Assembly (NCBI GenBank): GCA_965153455.1
Contig: OZ234497.1
Location: 13,192,302-13,256,301 of the forward strand
Source of the DNA: Sphagnum compactum
Lineage: Eukaryota > Bryophyta > Sphagnopsida > Sphagnales
Length of the DNA: 64,000 bases
Reading direction: 5' to 3'
Positions 38,303 through 50,520 of the stretch are shown piece by piece. Every line of letters begins with the position of its first letter. Position 1 is the first letter of the stretch. The notes below the pieces were generated by a model. The model worked only from the letters and a program-made list of their open reading frames with translations. It made no database searches and was not told the origin of the DNA. The position numbers and the translations under genes are program-made.

Positions 38303-39687
38303 GTCTGCTGAAGACGAGGAGCTGGAAGCTGGGAATGACACTAGCAGCTGGGAGCAGAAAAAGAGAGAGTACATAGTCGAGGAAAAGTGTGGGTTGGAGC
38401 GAGTTCGCAGGCAGGTCCTTTGCTAGCACTTGTGCATGATGGTTTGCTTGTTGTCAATCGTCGCAGAACTGATTGCTTTTGTTGTTGTTGTTGTTGTTGT
38501 TATTGTGAAGATATATATGAACCTTCTTGACTATTTTTACAGGTACTGGCGCAATGAAGAGTGTCCTGGGAAGTTGAAGTCTGAGGAGATCAGCAGACTG
38601 AATGCACCCAAGGTGACAGGAAACAATTGGAAGCTTGCATGGATCTTTCCCTACTTGCTGCCCCAAGTGTTTCTCAACTTCATTCTTCCTGCTGGCTTTC
38701 CAGGTAACAGTTTCACTTACTCATAGAGATCTGTTGTTGTTTTCTCCTGATCCAGTGAAGAAGATGATGATGATGGGATTGTCAAGCTTCATCTTTGTGT
38801 TGAAGATGCTAGATTGTAAAGCTTTGTGTTTTTGTTTTTATGGGAAGCTGATGAATTTTGATGGATTTTGTGTTTGATGGTTCGGGGAGCTCCTGGGACA
38901 TTGATTGCTCAGCAGAATCCATGAACTCTGAGGACTTCCTCATTGCAGAGTGTGCAATGGATCTATATCTCATTGTGGGTGATTTGCATATTGTTGTGCA
39001 GGCTCAGTGTCAGATGACTACATCTATTTCATGTTGTGGCAGTTCCCTACCAATGTTGCCGGTTGGGCATCCACCACAATAGTCACGGACAGCCTCCTCA
39101 CGGTATGAGTGAGCTTCTCCCTGCTGAATCACCATGATCTGCTGTCTGTTGTCAAATTCTTGCAACAACAGCAACTGTAACTGCAGCAGCAGGAGATTCA
39201 CTTCTTCTTCCCAGGAATCACAGCCAGCTGATCACAGGAATCCCAGGAATCATAGCGGTGTTTAACAAGAAGCCATCATTTACTGGCTGTGATGATCAGA
39301 ATTCTTGCAACAGCAAACAGCAGGATGGTGATGATTAGGGTTTAGGCATCGATGCAGTAATATGTTCAAGGCATGTTTTTGAGCTTGTTGACAGAAGAAA
39401 ACAAATGTTCACAGTTTTATCCTTTCTGAGATTTTCCATCGGGTTGCTCTTCTTCTCGTTCTTGTGATGAGGCAGGCAGTGGGCATCAATACAAATCCAG
39501 CAACCACAGCTGGTGCCACTGCAGCTATCAAGTGAGTGTGTGTGTATGTGCTGCTGCTGCCTTTTGTGTGTCCCTGTGATTGAGAGCTTGAATTGAACTG
39601 CAAAAATTTGTCACCTAATTAAGTCATGAGTTCTGAGAGGGAAATATATATATATATATATTGCTTGAACCATTTTAGACTCAATGT

Positions 39688-39730
<43 letters not shown>

Positions 39731-42579
39731 TGTAATTATGCAGATGGATATCAAAAGATGCATTGGGAGCACTTGGGCGACTTTTTATTGGTAATCTGTC
39801 CACCTTTGTTATGGAAATTTATCAATACAAGTCTTTATGCACTTGGTAACAATTGACCAACCTATTTGCCACACTAGCTGGTCATGGTTCTCAAGAAGGC
39901 ACCCAACATTGAAGGAAGAGAGAGAATTTGCTGAATGTGTGAAGAAAGTGTAGAAAGGTGTTGCCCAGGGGGTGAAGGGGGGGTGGGGGTGGCAGGGTAT
40001 GTGGTGCCAACATTTTTTTTTCCCCACTCTCCTTTGGTGTTGAGGTACACTTATTGTGTGTGTGTTCATCTGTTAACATCAATGGTGTCACCTAAGTGTG
40101 AGTTGGGTGTGAGCAGGAGGTCGTTTCGGGAGAGTGTTTGATGAGGATCCAAAGCAATGGCGCATATATGGAGACTTAGTGGGCAGCGCTGGCAGGTGAA
40201 CACTTTTATTCCTACAGGATCTGATTCTTCCCCTATCATTTTCTGAGTTGGGAAAAGCTCGAGACTGTTGTAGTATTAGGGTTAGGGTTAGGGATTTGCA
40301 GTATTGTTCTCTTGTTCAAGGGGTTTAGAATCCCCAATCAGGTCCAAAGGTATTATTAATTCAAGGTGCTTGTGACTTTGCAGCGTACTTGAACTGCTGA
40401 CACCACTCTTTCCTGGAAATTTTCTGTTGTTGGCTTCCCTTGGTTATTTGCTCCAGGTAATTTTTTCGTTTCCTGTGTCATATGCCGTTGTAGAGGGCAT
40501 GACCCAACCTCATTCAGCCATGTGTACAAGGAGGTGAAATTGCAATTAAAAGCATTGTTTACAGTGGCTTCCAGGAGCAGTTTTATGTGGGACAATGCAT
40601 AAAGCAAGAAGCTTATTTAGGGTTGGTGGTTTCAATGTGAACAGGCTATGGGGAAAGGATTGGTAGGGCCTTCGAACCTAGTAGCGCAAACCCATTTTGC
40701 TATAGCTGAGAATGTGGGAGATGTGCTGGCCAAAGAGGAAGTGTGGTTAGTCGTCGGTGAACTTTGTGGACTTGGACTGGGCATTGGCATTCTGGTAAAA
40801 GAACACTGGACTCCAACTTTTTTTTTTTTTCACAGAAACAAAAGAGATCATAACCAGATTGTCATCCAACAGAGACATGCTGTGTTATTTAGTTTCGTGC
40901 ACAACTGAGAGTTTTGCAGCAAATTAATGATACTCTGTCTCTCTGTCTCTCTGTCTCTCTCAAATTGAAATTTTGTTGAATTTTGTAGGCAACACCAGGG
41001 ATGACAACATATTGGAAACTGGCATTAACATGGGTTGTGCTCAGAATTTTACACCTTTACTTACGATATCTCATGGTGTCAACGCTATGCTTGTACACTG
41101 TAAGTTCAAAAAAAATTCCTAATTGTGCTGCTGTAGGAATTTTGTGTATCACCAAATGGCAGCTGCTGCAGCACTTGTTTCCAGTACAAGACACCAAAGC
41201 TCTGTTAACTCAACTTCAGATATTCAGTACAGAAGATAACCCCTCTCAGTTATTCTGTACAAAGCATCATCTAATAGGCTTTTCATTTTCTGGGATGTTG
41301 TTATACAGATTAACTACAAGCGGGCATTGCTGCTGATTGATGCACACATCAAAGGCTTGCCTGTTCCAGGTATGATGCATTAGCAGCTACTAACAATCCA
41401 TTTAGGAACAGCAATTTTCTGCACAGATATCATCAGAAAAGAGTCTGGTTTCTAGTGTCAGGTTTCGGACTTTGTCAGCTGCTCATTCTATATCTATGTA
41501 GCAACAATATGAAAACTCGAAAATTACATGCTTTGATCAGGGCGTCACAAGTGTAACAAAATGGAGAACATAATGATACCCCGACGTTTTACCACTCCAT
41601 ATGTTCATATTGGATCATCTCTCAAGAATCTCCTTGGCTCCCAGCCTTTAACCCAAGAGGTAACAACAAAATTGGTGTTTACTTTCTTGATTGTGCTCAT
41701 CTATTTGGGGTGAAATCATCTTTCTAGAGTCCAATTGTATATACATGCACATAGACAATGTGGATTGTCTTTTCTTTCTAGATGGGTTGTACTTCCATTT
41801 TTGCTGCTCCGCTTCCCTCCTCTCATATTGATGGGTTAAACATCTGACAAATTCGGCCAGGTGGAGGACCTGCTGAAATTATATGATGATGAGAAGCACC
41901 TGCTGTTTCTTCACCGAAGTAGGTTCAACCGGTTGGAGGCACATGTTCTTTTCAAGGTAATAACTTCAGGCACATATGTTCCTCAGAACGTGTAATAATC
42001 ATATTGATCTAGCACCAGAAATGTCTCTTTTTGCCCATGGCCACCACTCTTTTCATCAAGCTGTTTTTTGGTGGTTGAGACTACTTCCAAGTAGACAGAT
42101 TATTCTGAAATACTCTCAATAGATTTCAACTAACTAAAAGTCATTTGACTTCTAAAACCCTAAATCTTAAGGACAAAGAGTTTTGATGAAGTCTTCTTTG
42201 TGGTGGGTGTTTCTTTTTTCTTTTCCCCTGTTTCTTGGTGCAGGAGGATTTTTCAAGCTTGACTATATTGCGAAGCTTGTACCAAGCAAGTTTGCTCCTG
42301 CTACCCAACCACGAAGACAGTGAAGATATGCAGGCTCTCTTAGAAAGTAGTCAGCTACACAATGCTAATAGAAACAGTAGTAGTAGTTCATATGAAATGA
42401 TGTCAACTGATGATGGGGTTATCAGTCTCAGGGGACAAGGAAGCAGCTTGTCGAAAAGCCTGCATTTGATGCAAAAGCAATTCGACTCATTTGTGAATGA
42501 ACTGGAGGAAGTTGGTTGGGATCTCAGAAAAATCGTGTTGAAATTACCATATAACTCTCCACTTCTATCACAACCATAG
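38303..42579 (+). CDS. ROOT UV-B SENSITIVE family (RUS/DUF647) protein, N-terminus unresolved
   Basis: The protein belongs to the plant RUS family. Arabidopsis RUS1 and RUS2 act in root UV-B sensing and early seedling growth; the molecular function is not established. Core exons: 38543-38703, 39002-39102, 39476-39531, 39744-39790, 40117-40195, 40384-40456, 40645-40794, 40989-41099, 41309-41369, 41541-41659, 41861-41956 and 42244-42579 (stop). They encode about 462 residues in consistent phase with GT..AG introns. Family hallmarks include DDYIYFMLWQFPTNVAGW, KWISKDALGALGRLF, GRFGRVFDEDPKQW, GDLVGSAGS, HFAIAENVGDVLAKEEVW and a C-terminal helix ending in FVNELEEVGWDLRKI. By eye it is closest to RUS5. 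An acidic upstream exon about 38303-38386 (ending REYIVEE, donor GTGTGG) fits the phase. An alternative is a GC donor at about 38409. The start codon is not determined. Confidence 0.88.
39689..39726. repeat. CT microsatellite in RUS intron
   Basis: A (CT)n tract lies just upstream of the exon at 39744, where it may serve as polypyrimidine tract. An (AT)n tract precedes it at 39642-39662. Confidence 0.9.
40276..40293. repeat. Three TTAGGG units in RUS intron
   Basis: TTAGGG is repeated three times without interruption. This is the vertebrate-type telomere word rather than the usual plant TTTAGGG. At this length it may be chance. Confidence 0.8.
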
Positions 42580-45500
42580 TATCTTTAAAACCCATACCCA
42601 TTTATTAACCACATATTTGTAGCTCTTTGATCTATTGCATCTGGATAGACCATCTGATACTTTTCTAACACGGAGGTACTTGTCTAACATAGGTACTCGT
42701 CTAACACGGAGAAGAAATGTGTCTTACAACATGTTCCCTCCTTGTCATGTATTTTTGTTGAATGACAATGTGCTTTTAATGCAGAGGTTAGTGCACTCAA
42801 TTGCACTCATTGATTTGAATTCCAAAGCACATGTAGTTGTTGAAGCGCCTTCAATTGGTTTAACAATATGCATAAGGTGCACAATCTGTTCTTGTGTGCA
42901 CAAGTAGATGTTTCTTAGGTCTAATCATGGTATCAAACTTTTGAGGAAATCCTAGATTTGCTTGAAATCCTTGAGATGAATAATAGTAGTCCTTATGATG
43001 TCATCAGCTTGTGAATGGAAATTGATAAATTGTGTTTTTGATACTTTGTTTCTCTATTTACACAGTTCACAACTATAGTTGATGCTAATTGTGGTTTAGA
43101 TCCAACAACAATTATTGGAGCGCTGATGTATATCCACAAATATTTTCTCAATGGAACATTTTCAAGCTTAAAGTTACACTCATGGTAGTTTAAAACAGGC
43201 AAGTTTCCTTGGAACTCCAAGATGGTATCATTTAACACCATGATGCAAGAATGACAATACGGACCCCAAGATGGTATCCTTTAACACGATGATGCAAGAA
43301 TGACAAAATAAGGACGACAAAGTAAGGACCTCAAGATGGTATCATTTAAATAGTTGATTAAATAAATACTGAAAGGGTAGTGTGCATGGATGCAAACACA
43401 ACCAAAGGAGTCAAGGGCATCGATAAAAGTCAATTTTTAAGTATTGCTTTTGACATGTGACATTCACAAGTTCCCAATCTATTATTCGAAATTTTACAAT
43501 TTTCATTATGTAGGTTATAACTATGTGATAGATTTTATTTATTTATTATGTTTTGATATTATATCATGTATAGCATCCATGTATTTTATCACATAAAAAT
43601 GAATAACTTTTGTCAAAGACATTTTCAAAATTCATAATTTTCAAGGCCAAAAACAAATTTGAACAAAAGACATTCATATATGTTGTAAAAATGAATCTCA
43701 CCAATTTCAACTTGGGTTGTTATTTTAATCATCAATATTAAGATACTCTTTGATTTCGAAAAAGAATGGTGCACATTTATTTTACTTTTTTAATGTTTGA
43801 AAGAAAATTGTCCACCACGCAATTTTAAATGCTTTCAACTTTTTTAAACATCATCAATTTGCATTAAGTTTTGAGCATTGAAACTTTGCAAATAACGAAA
43901 TTTATTTCTCAAAAAACATTTGACAATTATTATGTTCCTTTTATGATTTTTTAAATATATAAAAATATAGTTTTAAGTAGTATCCACCCCTTTGGTGGGT
44001 CCTTTGATTGTGTTTGCACGTGCATGCTCCCTATTAATTACAACATACTAATCAAGCTAACTACATGGTATTCATGGTGATATTTGAAATTAATCCTACC
44101 ATTGATTTATATTACAATATTTCATAAAGATTAGTTACAATGTCCATATATGTTAATCTAAATTAATAGGGATGAATTTTGAATAATATTTTTACATATC
44201 ACCAAACCAAAAAAATCATTAATTTTATTTGAGACTATATTACATAATTAACTTTTTTCATTATCTAAATAAAATTTTAATATACATCAAAAGTTTCATC
44301 TCCCTTAATTTTTGGGCAAGAAGTCAAGGTGTCTTTTTCAAGTTTTGACTTTCATGTTAGTGGTGAATAGCCCAAAAAATATGTAACATTAAATGGCAAC
44401 CAATCTTTAGGACCTATCCAAAAAAAATTCTTTTATGATGTAATTTCCTACTATAGCCAAGAATAGAAATGTGACAAACTTGACCCAAAATTATTTTTTA
44501 ATATGTTTTTTTTAAAAAAAAGAATTTTGCAACATATTTTTCTTTTTCCAACAAAAAATTGCAATAATGCATAATTTCACAGGAAAAAAATGCTACTAAA
44601 AATGTGCTAAAATGAAATTAAAATTTAATTTTTAAGAATCTACAACATTAGTGAAATCAATTCAATCCAAAAAAAAGAAAAAAAACCAAATCATTTACAA
44701 AACAAATTGATAATATAGTCGAGTATCAAAATCAAACCAAAAAAATTTAAATCATGTACAAAAACCACAGTTTTTTAAAATGTCAAATCCCGGATATGGT
44801 GAATATTGATAAAAGGGCACTACTAGAGTTGTTCTTAAAGCAAAAGACAAAAAATTGTTGCAACAAAATGAAACAAAATACAAAGCAAAAGAGAAGGGGC
44901 AATTAGCGGAAACGATTGAAGGAACTTCATGATTGAAGCAACAAGTGCACTACAAGAGCAAACAAAGAAGTAAAAGCATGGAGGAGTGAACCAAATCTTG
45001 ACAATTTGAACAAAAGAAGGTCGATTTGAGTGATCTGAACAAAATCAATACATTTGAATAAAACAAATCTCAACAATTTGGGGGAAGGAAAAACTTGACA
45101 TGATACAACAAGAAAAAACCACAAGCAAGCAAGGAAAAAAAAAAGGAAAAATTGTCACAAGTCATATTTTTCAAGGCACTTGATTAATGCTATTTTTAAT
45201 TTTAATTTAGTCCCAAGCGACTTTTCACAAATGGTAGAAAATTCCAAATAGGATTGTGTGCAGCTTAAAGAAATGAAATAAAGGTGTCACATGATCAAAG
45301 GTCATGCCATGATATACATTATTTTTATTTAGTTTTTAAATTATAGGTACATTTCAAATTAGATTATTTGTGATAAAATACTAACCTATATTACTACATA
45401 GGGAAAAAAAATTGCAACCAAACCAAAGATTGCAAAAGAAGCAAATAAATGTAACATCTAACACATTATGTTAAAAAGATCACCGAAGGTGCTTACTTGT

Positions 45501-46693
45501 GTTGTGCAAATATATTGTTTTTGATATATCTTAGGGTAAGGGTATATACAATATTTTATTTTCTTTATCCAAGGGGTAAAGGTATATTATGTTTTTTTTC
45601 ATTAAAGTAAAGCCTAGGTAGACAAATTTTATAATTTTGAGTACATGGTTACGGTTTGGGTACCCCCTATCATACACCCCTAGCTAGGGTTTCTAAAAAG
45701 AAAATAATTTTTTTCTTATTTAATAAAAGACGGGGATTTTTTTCACATTTTGAAATTTATTTAGACAACTTTCATAGGCCTAAATTTAGTGGGACAAGAC
45801 ACACGTGTGATGTCAAATTACAATAATAAATTTGCATAAAAATATTTCAAATTTTTATTCCTAAAACGTTCATAAAATGACAAACCATTGAGATCAATTT
45901 GAACAACATGCCACTTGCCCTACTAAACATAAATGTAAATCTAAAAATCAAAATCTACCATATCAACATAGTGATCTAATTGGTCTTCAAACTATTTTTT
46001 AATCTAATCTAAGAAATAGATATTTAAACATCCCCAAAATCATGATCAAGAGACAATTTTTATTTAATACTTGACACCTTGCACAACAATCACACATATT
46101 AACAATGACAATTTTAGAGTTTAGTTTAGGTGAAAATTACCCAAATGAAAATTACCTAGGTTTGAGAACATACTTGGCTTCAAATATGGGTATTTCGAGA
46201 TATATCCAAGGTTATGAAATGGATATATTTTTTCAAATTTATATTCTTTGAATATGCATTTGATTAACGTATGTTGATTTTGAAAAAAAAAAAGATAAAA
46301 TAAATAATATACCTTACTTGTACCCAATGGGTATATAAAAGTAAATGATATACCTACACAACATTGATGAAATTGATCAAATGATGAAATTGCTCCATAA
46401 ATTACATTTAAAATGAAAGATGACCATCATACAAATGATTTGATTTTCATCCACATGACTAACAACATCTATGTTAAAAATCTTGATTTCATCCACGTAA
46501 CCTGTGTTCAGGGTGACGTGAATGGGGTTCAAAATCTACACAAGTTAATATCACAAAAGACACATGCAAAGTTGAATATCTTTTGCAAGGCAAGGCAGCA
46601 AATCTTCCCCACCCCCCATCTGCTACAAGTCTGTAAGTCTGTAAGTTTGTACCGATACGCTAAGTGGACAAAACCATCTTCAAAGTGACCTGG
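42580..46693. other. AT-rich spacer between the convergent RUS and SPP genes
   Basis: Both 3' untranslated regions must lie at the edges. The middle (43.4-46.4 kb) is AT-rich with poly-A and poly-T runs. No recognisable coding similarity is seen on either strand. Confidence 0.5.
43200..43350. repeat. About 2.5 imperfect copies of a 60-bp unit
   Basis: The words CAAGATGGTATCATTTAA and GATGCAAGAATGACAA recur at roughly 60-bp spacing, with the third copy incomplete. Confidence 0.8.
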
Positions 46694-49600
46694 CTACTTG
46701 CGTGCTGTTTCATGGACACGCACCCACTCCACTCCATTTGGCATACCCTCCTGCACACTTGACCCATCTATGTTAGTTATTTCACATGAAATTCCTGACT
46801 GATCGTATTAGAAGAGACTCAAGATCCAACGTTTTGGACAGGAATGGGAGAGTGGGTACAGAAGGCAATCGCAGATCCAACAACAGAAGCTGAAATTTCA
46901 AACAAACAACATGTAAGATGCATATGTGAAATCTTCAGAAATTGTGAACATTGGAAATACTGCATACCCAGGCTAATAGTGGCACTGGGAGAACCTACCT
47001 TTGTGCGAAGTATAGCTGTTGCAAAGTAACCTTTCTTCTCACCTCCTGCCAGCCAAAAAAAAAAGAAAGGCAAATCTCCAATCTATCAATACTGTTTTCA
47101 GACTGAATACTCACGAACGTGAGCTTTTTTACTTTTGTTCCCATGACTATATAGATACCAACCATGTATGCAAGTCTTTCTTCAAAGAGTTCTGAGGACC
47201 AGAGCTGCTATGGATCGGAGAGAGAGAAGTCTGGCTTTACCAGCTGAGATCTGCCATGAATGCCAAGTGACGAGAAAGATTTCATCTGCCAGCTTCTGCT
47301 CTTGTATACAATCGATCCAGGTGCGAAGCTTGTTATCCTTCATGATCCCGTACTTTGGTTGGGCAGAACTCACAGAGTCTAACAGGCTTTGCTCCACTCC
47401 CCAGGGGTACACCATTGTTGACCCTCTAGCCTATTAACACAGAACTCCAACTTTTGTGGCTTGAGTTGGAATGGAATATATATCCTCTGGAATATATATC
47501 AGGATGGAACACACCTCCATGACAAAAATCTTTGAAAAGAGCTTTAAATACATCTGACTGTATGCAGCATTGATTATCAAAACATGGTACTGAACTTTGT
47601 TGTACAATTGAAGGGAGGGTCCAGAGTTCTGGGAAGTTGGACACAGGAATCCACAACACTCACAATAACTCTTGTTAGTCGTTGGAAGGTTTCTGCATTG
47701 TTTGGCACTTCAGCATTAATCCACTTCTCAAACAATGTGTTGAATTCAACCACCTCCCTTTGAGCACAACCGTGCATTGCTGGCCGCCCATTTCTTGACT
47801 CTGATGATAATATAGGCGAGTCAATGCCATTCAGTCCCATTCGGTCCCTGGGTGATAGATGGGGACCGAGTGAAAAGTGTTGCAGGGACTGAAGTATGCC
47901 ACTAGCACAGCGCTCTGTAGCTTGGAAGATTTTGTCCTTGTTTTTCCCATGCTCCTTATACCACTCGACCAGCTCTGGTAGGGCATTTCCAACCTGTATA
48001 GCTTCCATAGTTGATTTTGAAGCAACAGAAAATGACTCCACAAGATAGTGCACAAACAATACAATGAGAGATGATCCTCCCATATATTTAGATGTGTTTG
48101 ATCCACCTGCAACCAACAGTATGCATTACAGAATACAACTCGGTAAAGACCTTGTACTCAGAAACAATTCTAGTCCTCGGAATGATTACTCACAATGACT
48201 CCACGAACACCTTCCACCAAAAAAAGCTCAATGTCATTCCCTGAATCTCCACAGACCAAAGTATTTTGAGGAATCTGCCCTTTGGATCTCATCTTGTGTA
48301 GCAGATAAGCTAGTGCTTCCCCTTTGCCAGCCCTTTGCGGCAGCACATCCAGATCAATGCCGTGACTGAAGACTATTTTGACCTTCAGCTGCTCATGGAA
48401 ACCCAAATCACAAATTTAGCTGTTTGCAGAAAATGACCTTTTGTACAGAATGAATGACACATCTGATAAAAAATGCAACACTTTTGAAAAACCCTCCAAC
48501 AACTCCCAAGTGCAGTTTAAGAACACCCCACAAGAACAACAGTAGTAGAAGGAGCAAGTACCCCACAGTCTTGTAGCCGTTCAGAGAGTTTTTTCATTAT
48601 GTCCTGTGCATCTTTGCTGTCCACTTGGCAGCTGATTTTGTGAGGACGTTGCTCGGATGCCTCCTGCAAGTCCCATCACTAAAATTTTGGACTTAGTTTA
48701 TAGCTCACAAAAGAGGCAGCAACCGATCACCAGGCAACAATTCCAGATCTTTCCCCCACTGACAAGAAAGCTTAAGCCTTGTAACCAACCATCAATTCTT
48801 TCCCTCAAAACTGCATCAGGCTTGTCATGTGTGTATATGTATATATATATACACATGCACTTGAAGATACATACCTGCATTCGGAGATTTGTGAATCGCT
48901 GAAGCTCCTTTAGAGCCACATCACGGTCCCAACCGTCATCCAGAAGGCTGACCCAACCCTGGTCTGGTTCCAAGGATGAACCGTATAAAATCTCAGTACC
49001 AACAGAGAAAATCCCTATGCTGGGAGTAAGAAGCGGCACTTGCTGGTGCAACTCCTCATACTTGTGTGGTGACCGCCCTGTTGAAAAGACCAAGAGAGAG
49101 TTGTGTGCATACTCTGCTGCCCACAAGTTGTTGAATCGAAGCAGTGCTGTGTGGTATGGATCTGTGTGATCTACCTGCCATGTGATTTCAAGAGTGGAAA
49201 ATTTTAGTACTGAGTTCATGGATGGATTGATAGATTGCCTTCCTTCTGCTGAATACAAATCTTCTTTCAATAATTCACCCACAACACCATGAATAATGAT
49301 GTAACATCCTCCAACCATAGCAGATTCTGACTATCATATATATATATATATATATATATGTTGTGAACAAAACTGCACACTGCAATTGATTTGTTGTGAT
49401 CTGGTGGGAGAATTTTTCCACCTTGGACAATGGAGTGCTTGCTGCACATCTGACACCAGGAAAATGGTCCCATGATTCTGTTTTATGTCTAGATGATCGA
49501 CTGCTTCAACAAAATCCCGCAGCAACAGCAGCAGATCAAGAATGCTACAACAATCTTGAAGCAGCAGATGAACCCTAAACCCTAAACTCTCTGCATCCAC

Positions 49601-49746
49601 ATTACCAGAGAAAAATTTGTTCCAAGCAGCCGTATTGTTTTTTGGGTGGGGGGAATTTGTGTTTCTGGACGAATAAAGAAAGATGCACACACCATTGTGG
49701 AATCAAGATCAGAGACAAGCAGGAGCTGGATTGGGGAAGCACCCAT
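46694..49746 (-). CDS. SPP: Sucrose-phosphatase (8 exons, complete)
   Basis: It hydrolyses sucrose 6-phosphate to sucrose, the last step of cytosolic sucrose synthesis after sucrose-phosphate synthase. Exons on the minus strand: 49693-49746, 48875-49174, 48562-48663, 48194-48388, 47664-47993, 47241-47430, 46999-47045, 46694-46750. All introns are GT..AG in consistent phase, giving 1,275 bp and 424 residues, the usual plant SPP length. HAD phosphatase motifs are all present: SDLDSTM with Asp13 and Asp15 (motif I), FSTGRS at 48-53 (II), Lys174 in [10 protein letters not shown] (III), and GDSGND at 199-204 (IV). Residues from about 290 on match the plant C-terminal domain, including [10 protein letters not shown] and the terminal EWVRVHE. 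The frame stays open upstream of ATG 49746 to about 50001, so a longer N-terminus is formally possible, but the chosen start fits family length. It is convergent with the RUS gene. Confidence 0.95.
49334..49361. repeat. AT microsatellite in SPP intron 1
   Basis: This is an uninterrupted (TA)n tract of about 26 bp. A second, shorter one lies in intron 2 near 48,837-48,852. Confidence 0.9.
49573..49586. promoter_or_regulatory. Double telobox-like CCCTAAA in SPP intron 1
   Basis: Two head-to-tail CCCTAAA units lie in the first intron, near the first exon. Teloboxes are known plant promoter and leader elements bound by telomere-repeat-binding factors. Any function here is inferred only. Confidence 0.4.
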
Positions 49747-50520
49747 TACGCCTGCAGTGCTGCTGCTGTCTTCCTCCTCCGCTTTCACCGTTCCGCATCT
49801 TGACTCCCTCACCCGCCGCGGCCGCTTCCTCGTCGTCACCATCCATTGGACATTTCTGAACTTCCAATTTGAGAACAAAGGATGGGTAGGAGGAAGATGA
49901 GCACCACCCAGCAGCACAGCCTTTCTGCTTGCTCTCACAGAAGAAACAGCGAGTGGGTATTGTGCCTGGTGCCACAGGCAGAATCTCAATAGACCCACCA
50001 TTCTTCTTGTTCTTTCTTCTTGTTCTTCTTCTTGTTCTTCTGCTCTTCTTCTTATCTCTCTCTTCTTCCTCTCTTCCCTCTTCTTGTCCTGCAGAGAATG
50101 AATACCGGTTTGTGACCCAGATGGACGCGTGTTGGTGCCTTTGTCCGTGGATGATGCACGAGTTTATTTCTTACGTGGCGCACCTTTTCAGCTTCCGACG
50201 TTGTTGTTCTTCTTCTACCGCTCCTCTCTCTTCCTACGCACCATACGACGACACCCACAAGTCATTTCTGCCTCGTCTCCACTAATTGGGCACATACCCT
50301 TCTTCTCAGAGATAACAGATGCAAACCACATGGGTGGTATGAATCTATGACATCTTCAGCTTACAATGGGCTGACAGGAGAGGAAGATGAAGACTTAGAA
50401 GAAAAGCAGGGAAAAAGAAGAGTCTGTGGGGTTGAGAGGAAAAAACAGAAGAAGGGTTGCGCGAGAGTCTTGGAGCGCATTCCTGCAGCAGCAGCAGCAG
50501 CAGAGTTGATACCTTGAAAG
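49747..50520 (-). promoter_or_regulatory. Probable leader and promoter of SPP
   Basis: The region is CT/GA-rich, with CTT/GTT tracts around 50,000-50,090. It resembles the leaders of the other genes in this window. No core promoter element can be placed with confidence. Confidence 0.35.

Noticed and set aside
47577-47663. Extension of the SPP exon 5 frame to a stop at 47577
   Set aside because: A GTGAGT donor at 47663-47658 joins in phase to 47430 and restores the family sequence. The read-through tail has no similarity.
49582-50001. Longer SPP N-terminus from upstream in-frame codons
   Set aside because: The frame happens to be open, but the upstream residues are basic and unlike SPP, and the ATG at 49746 gives the standard length of 424 residues.
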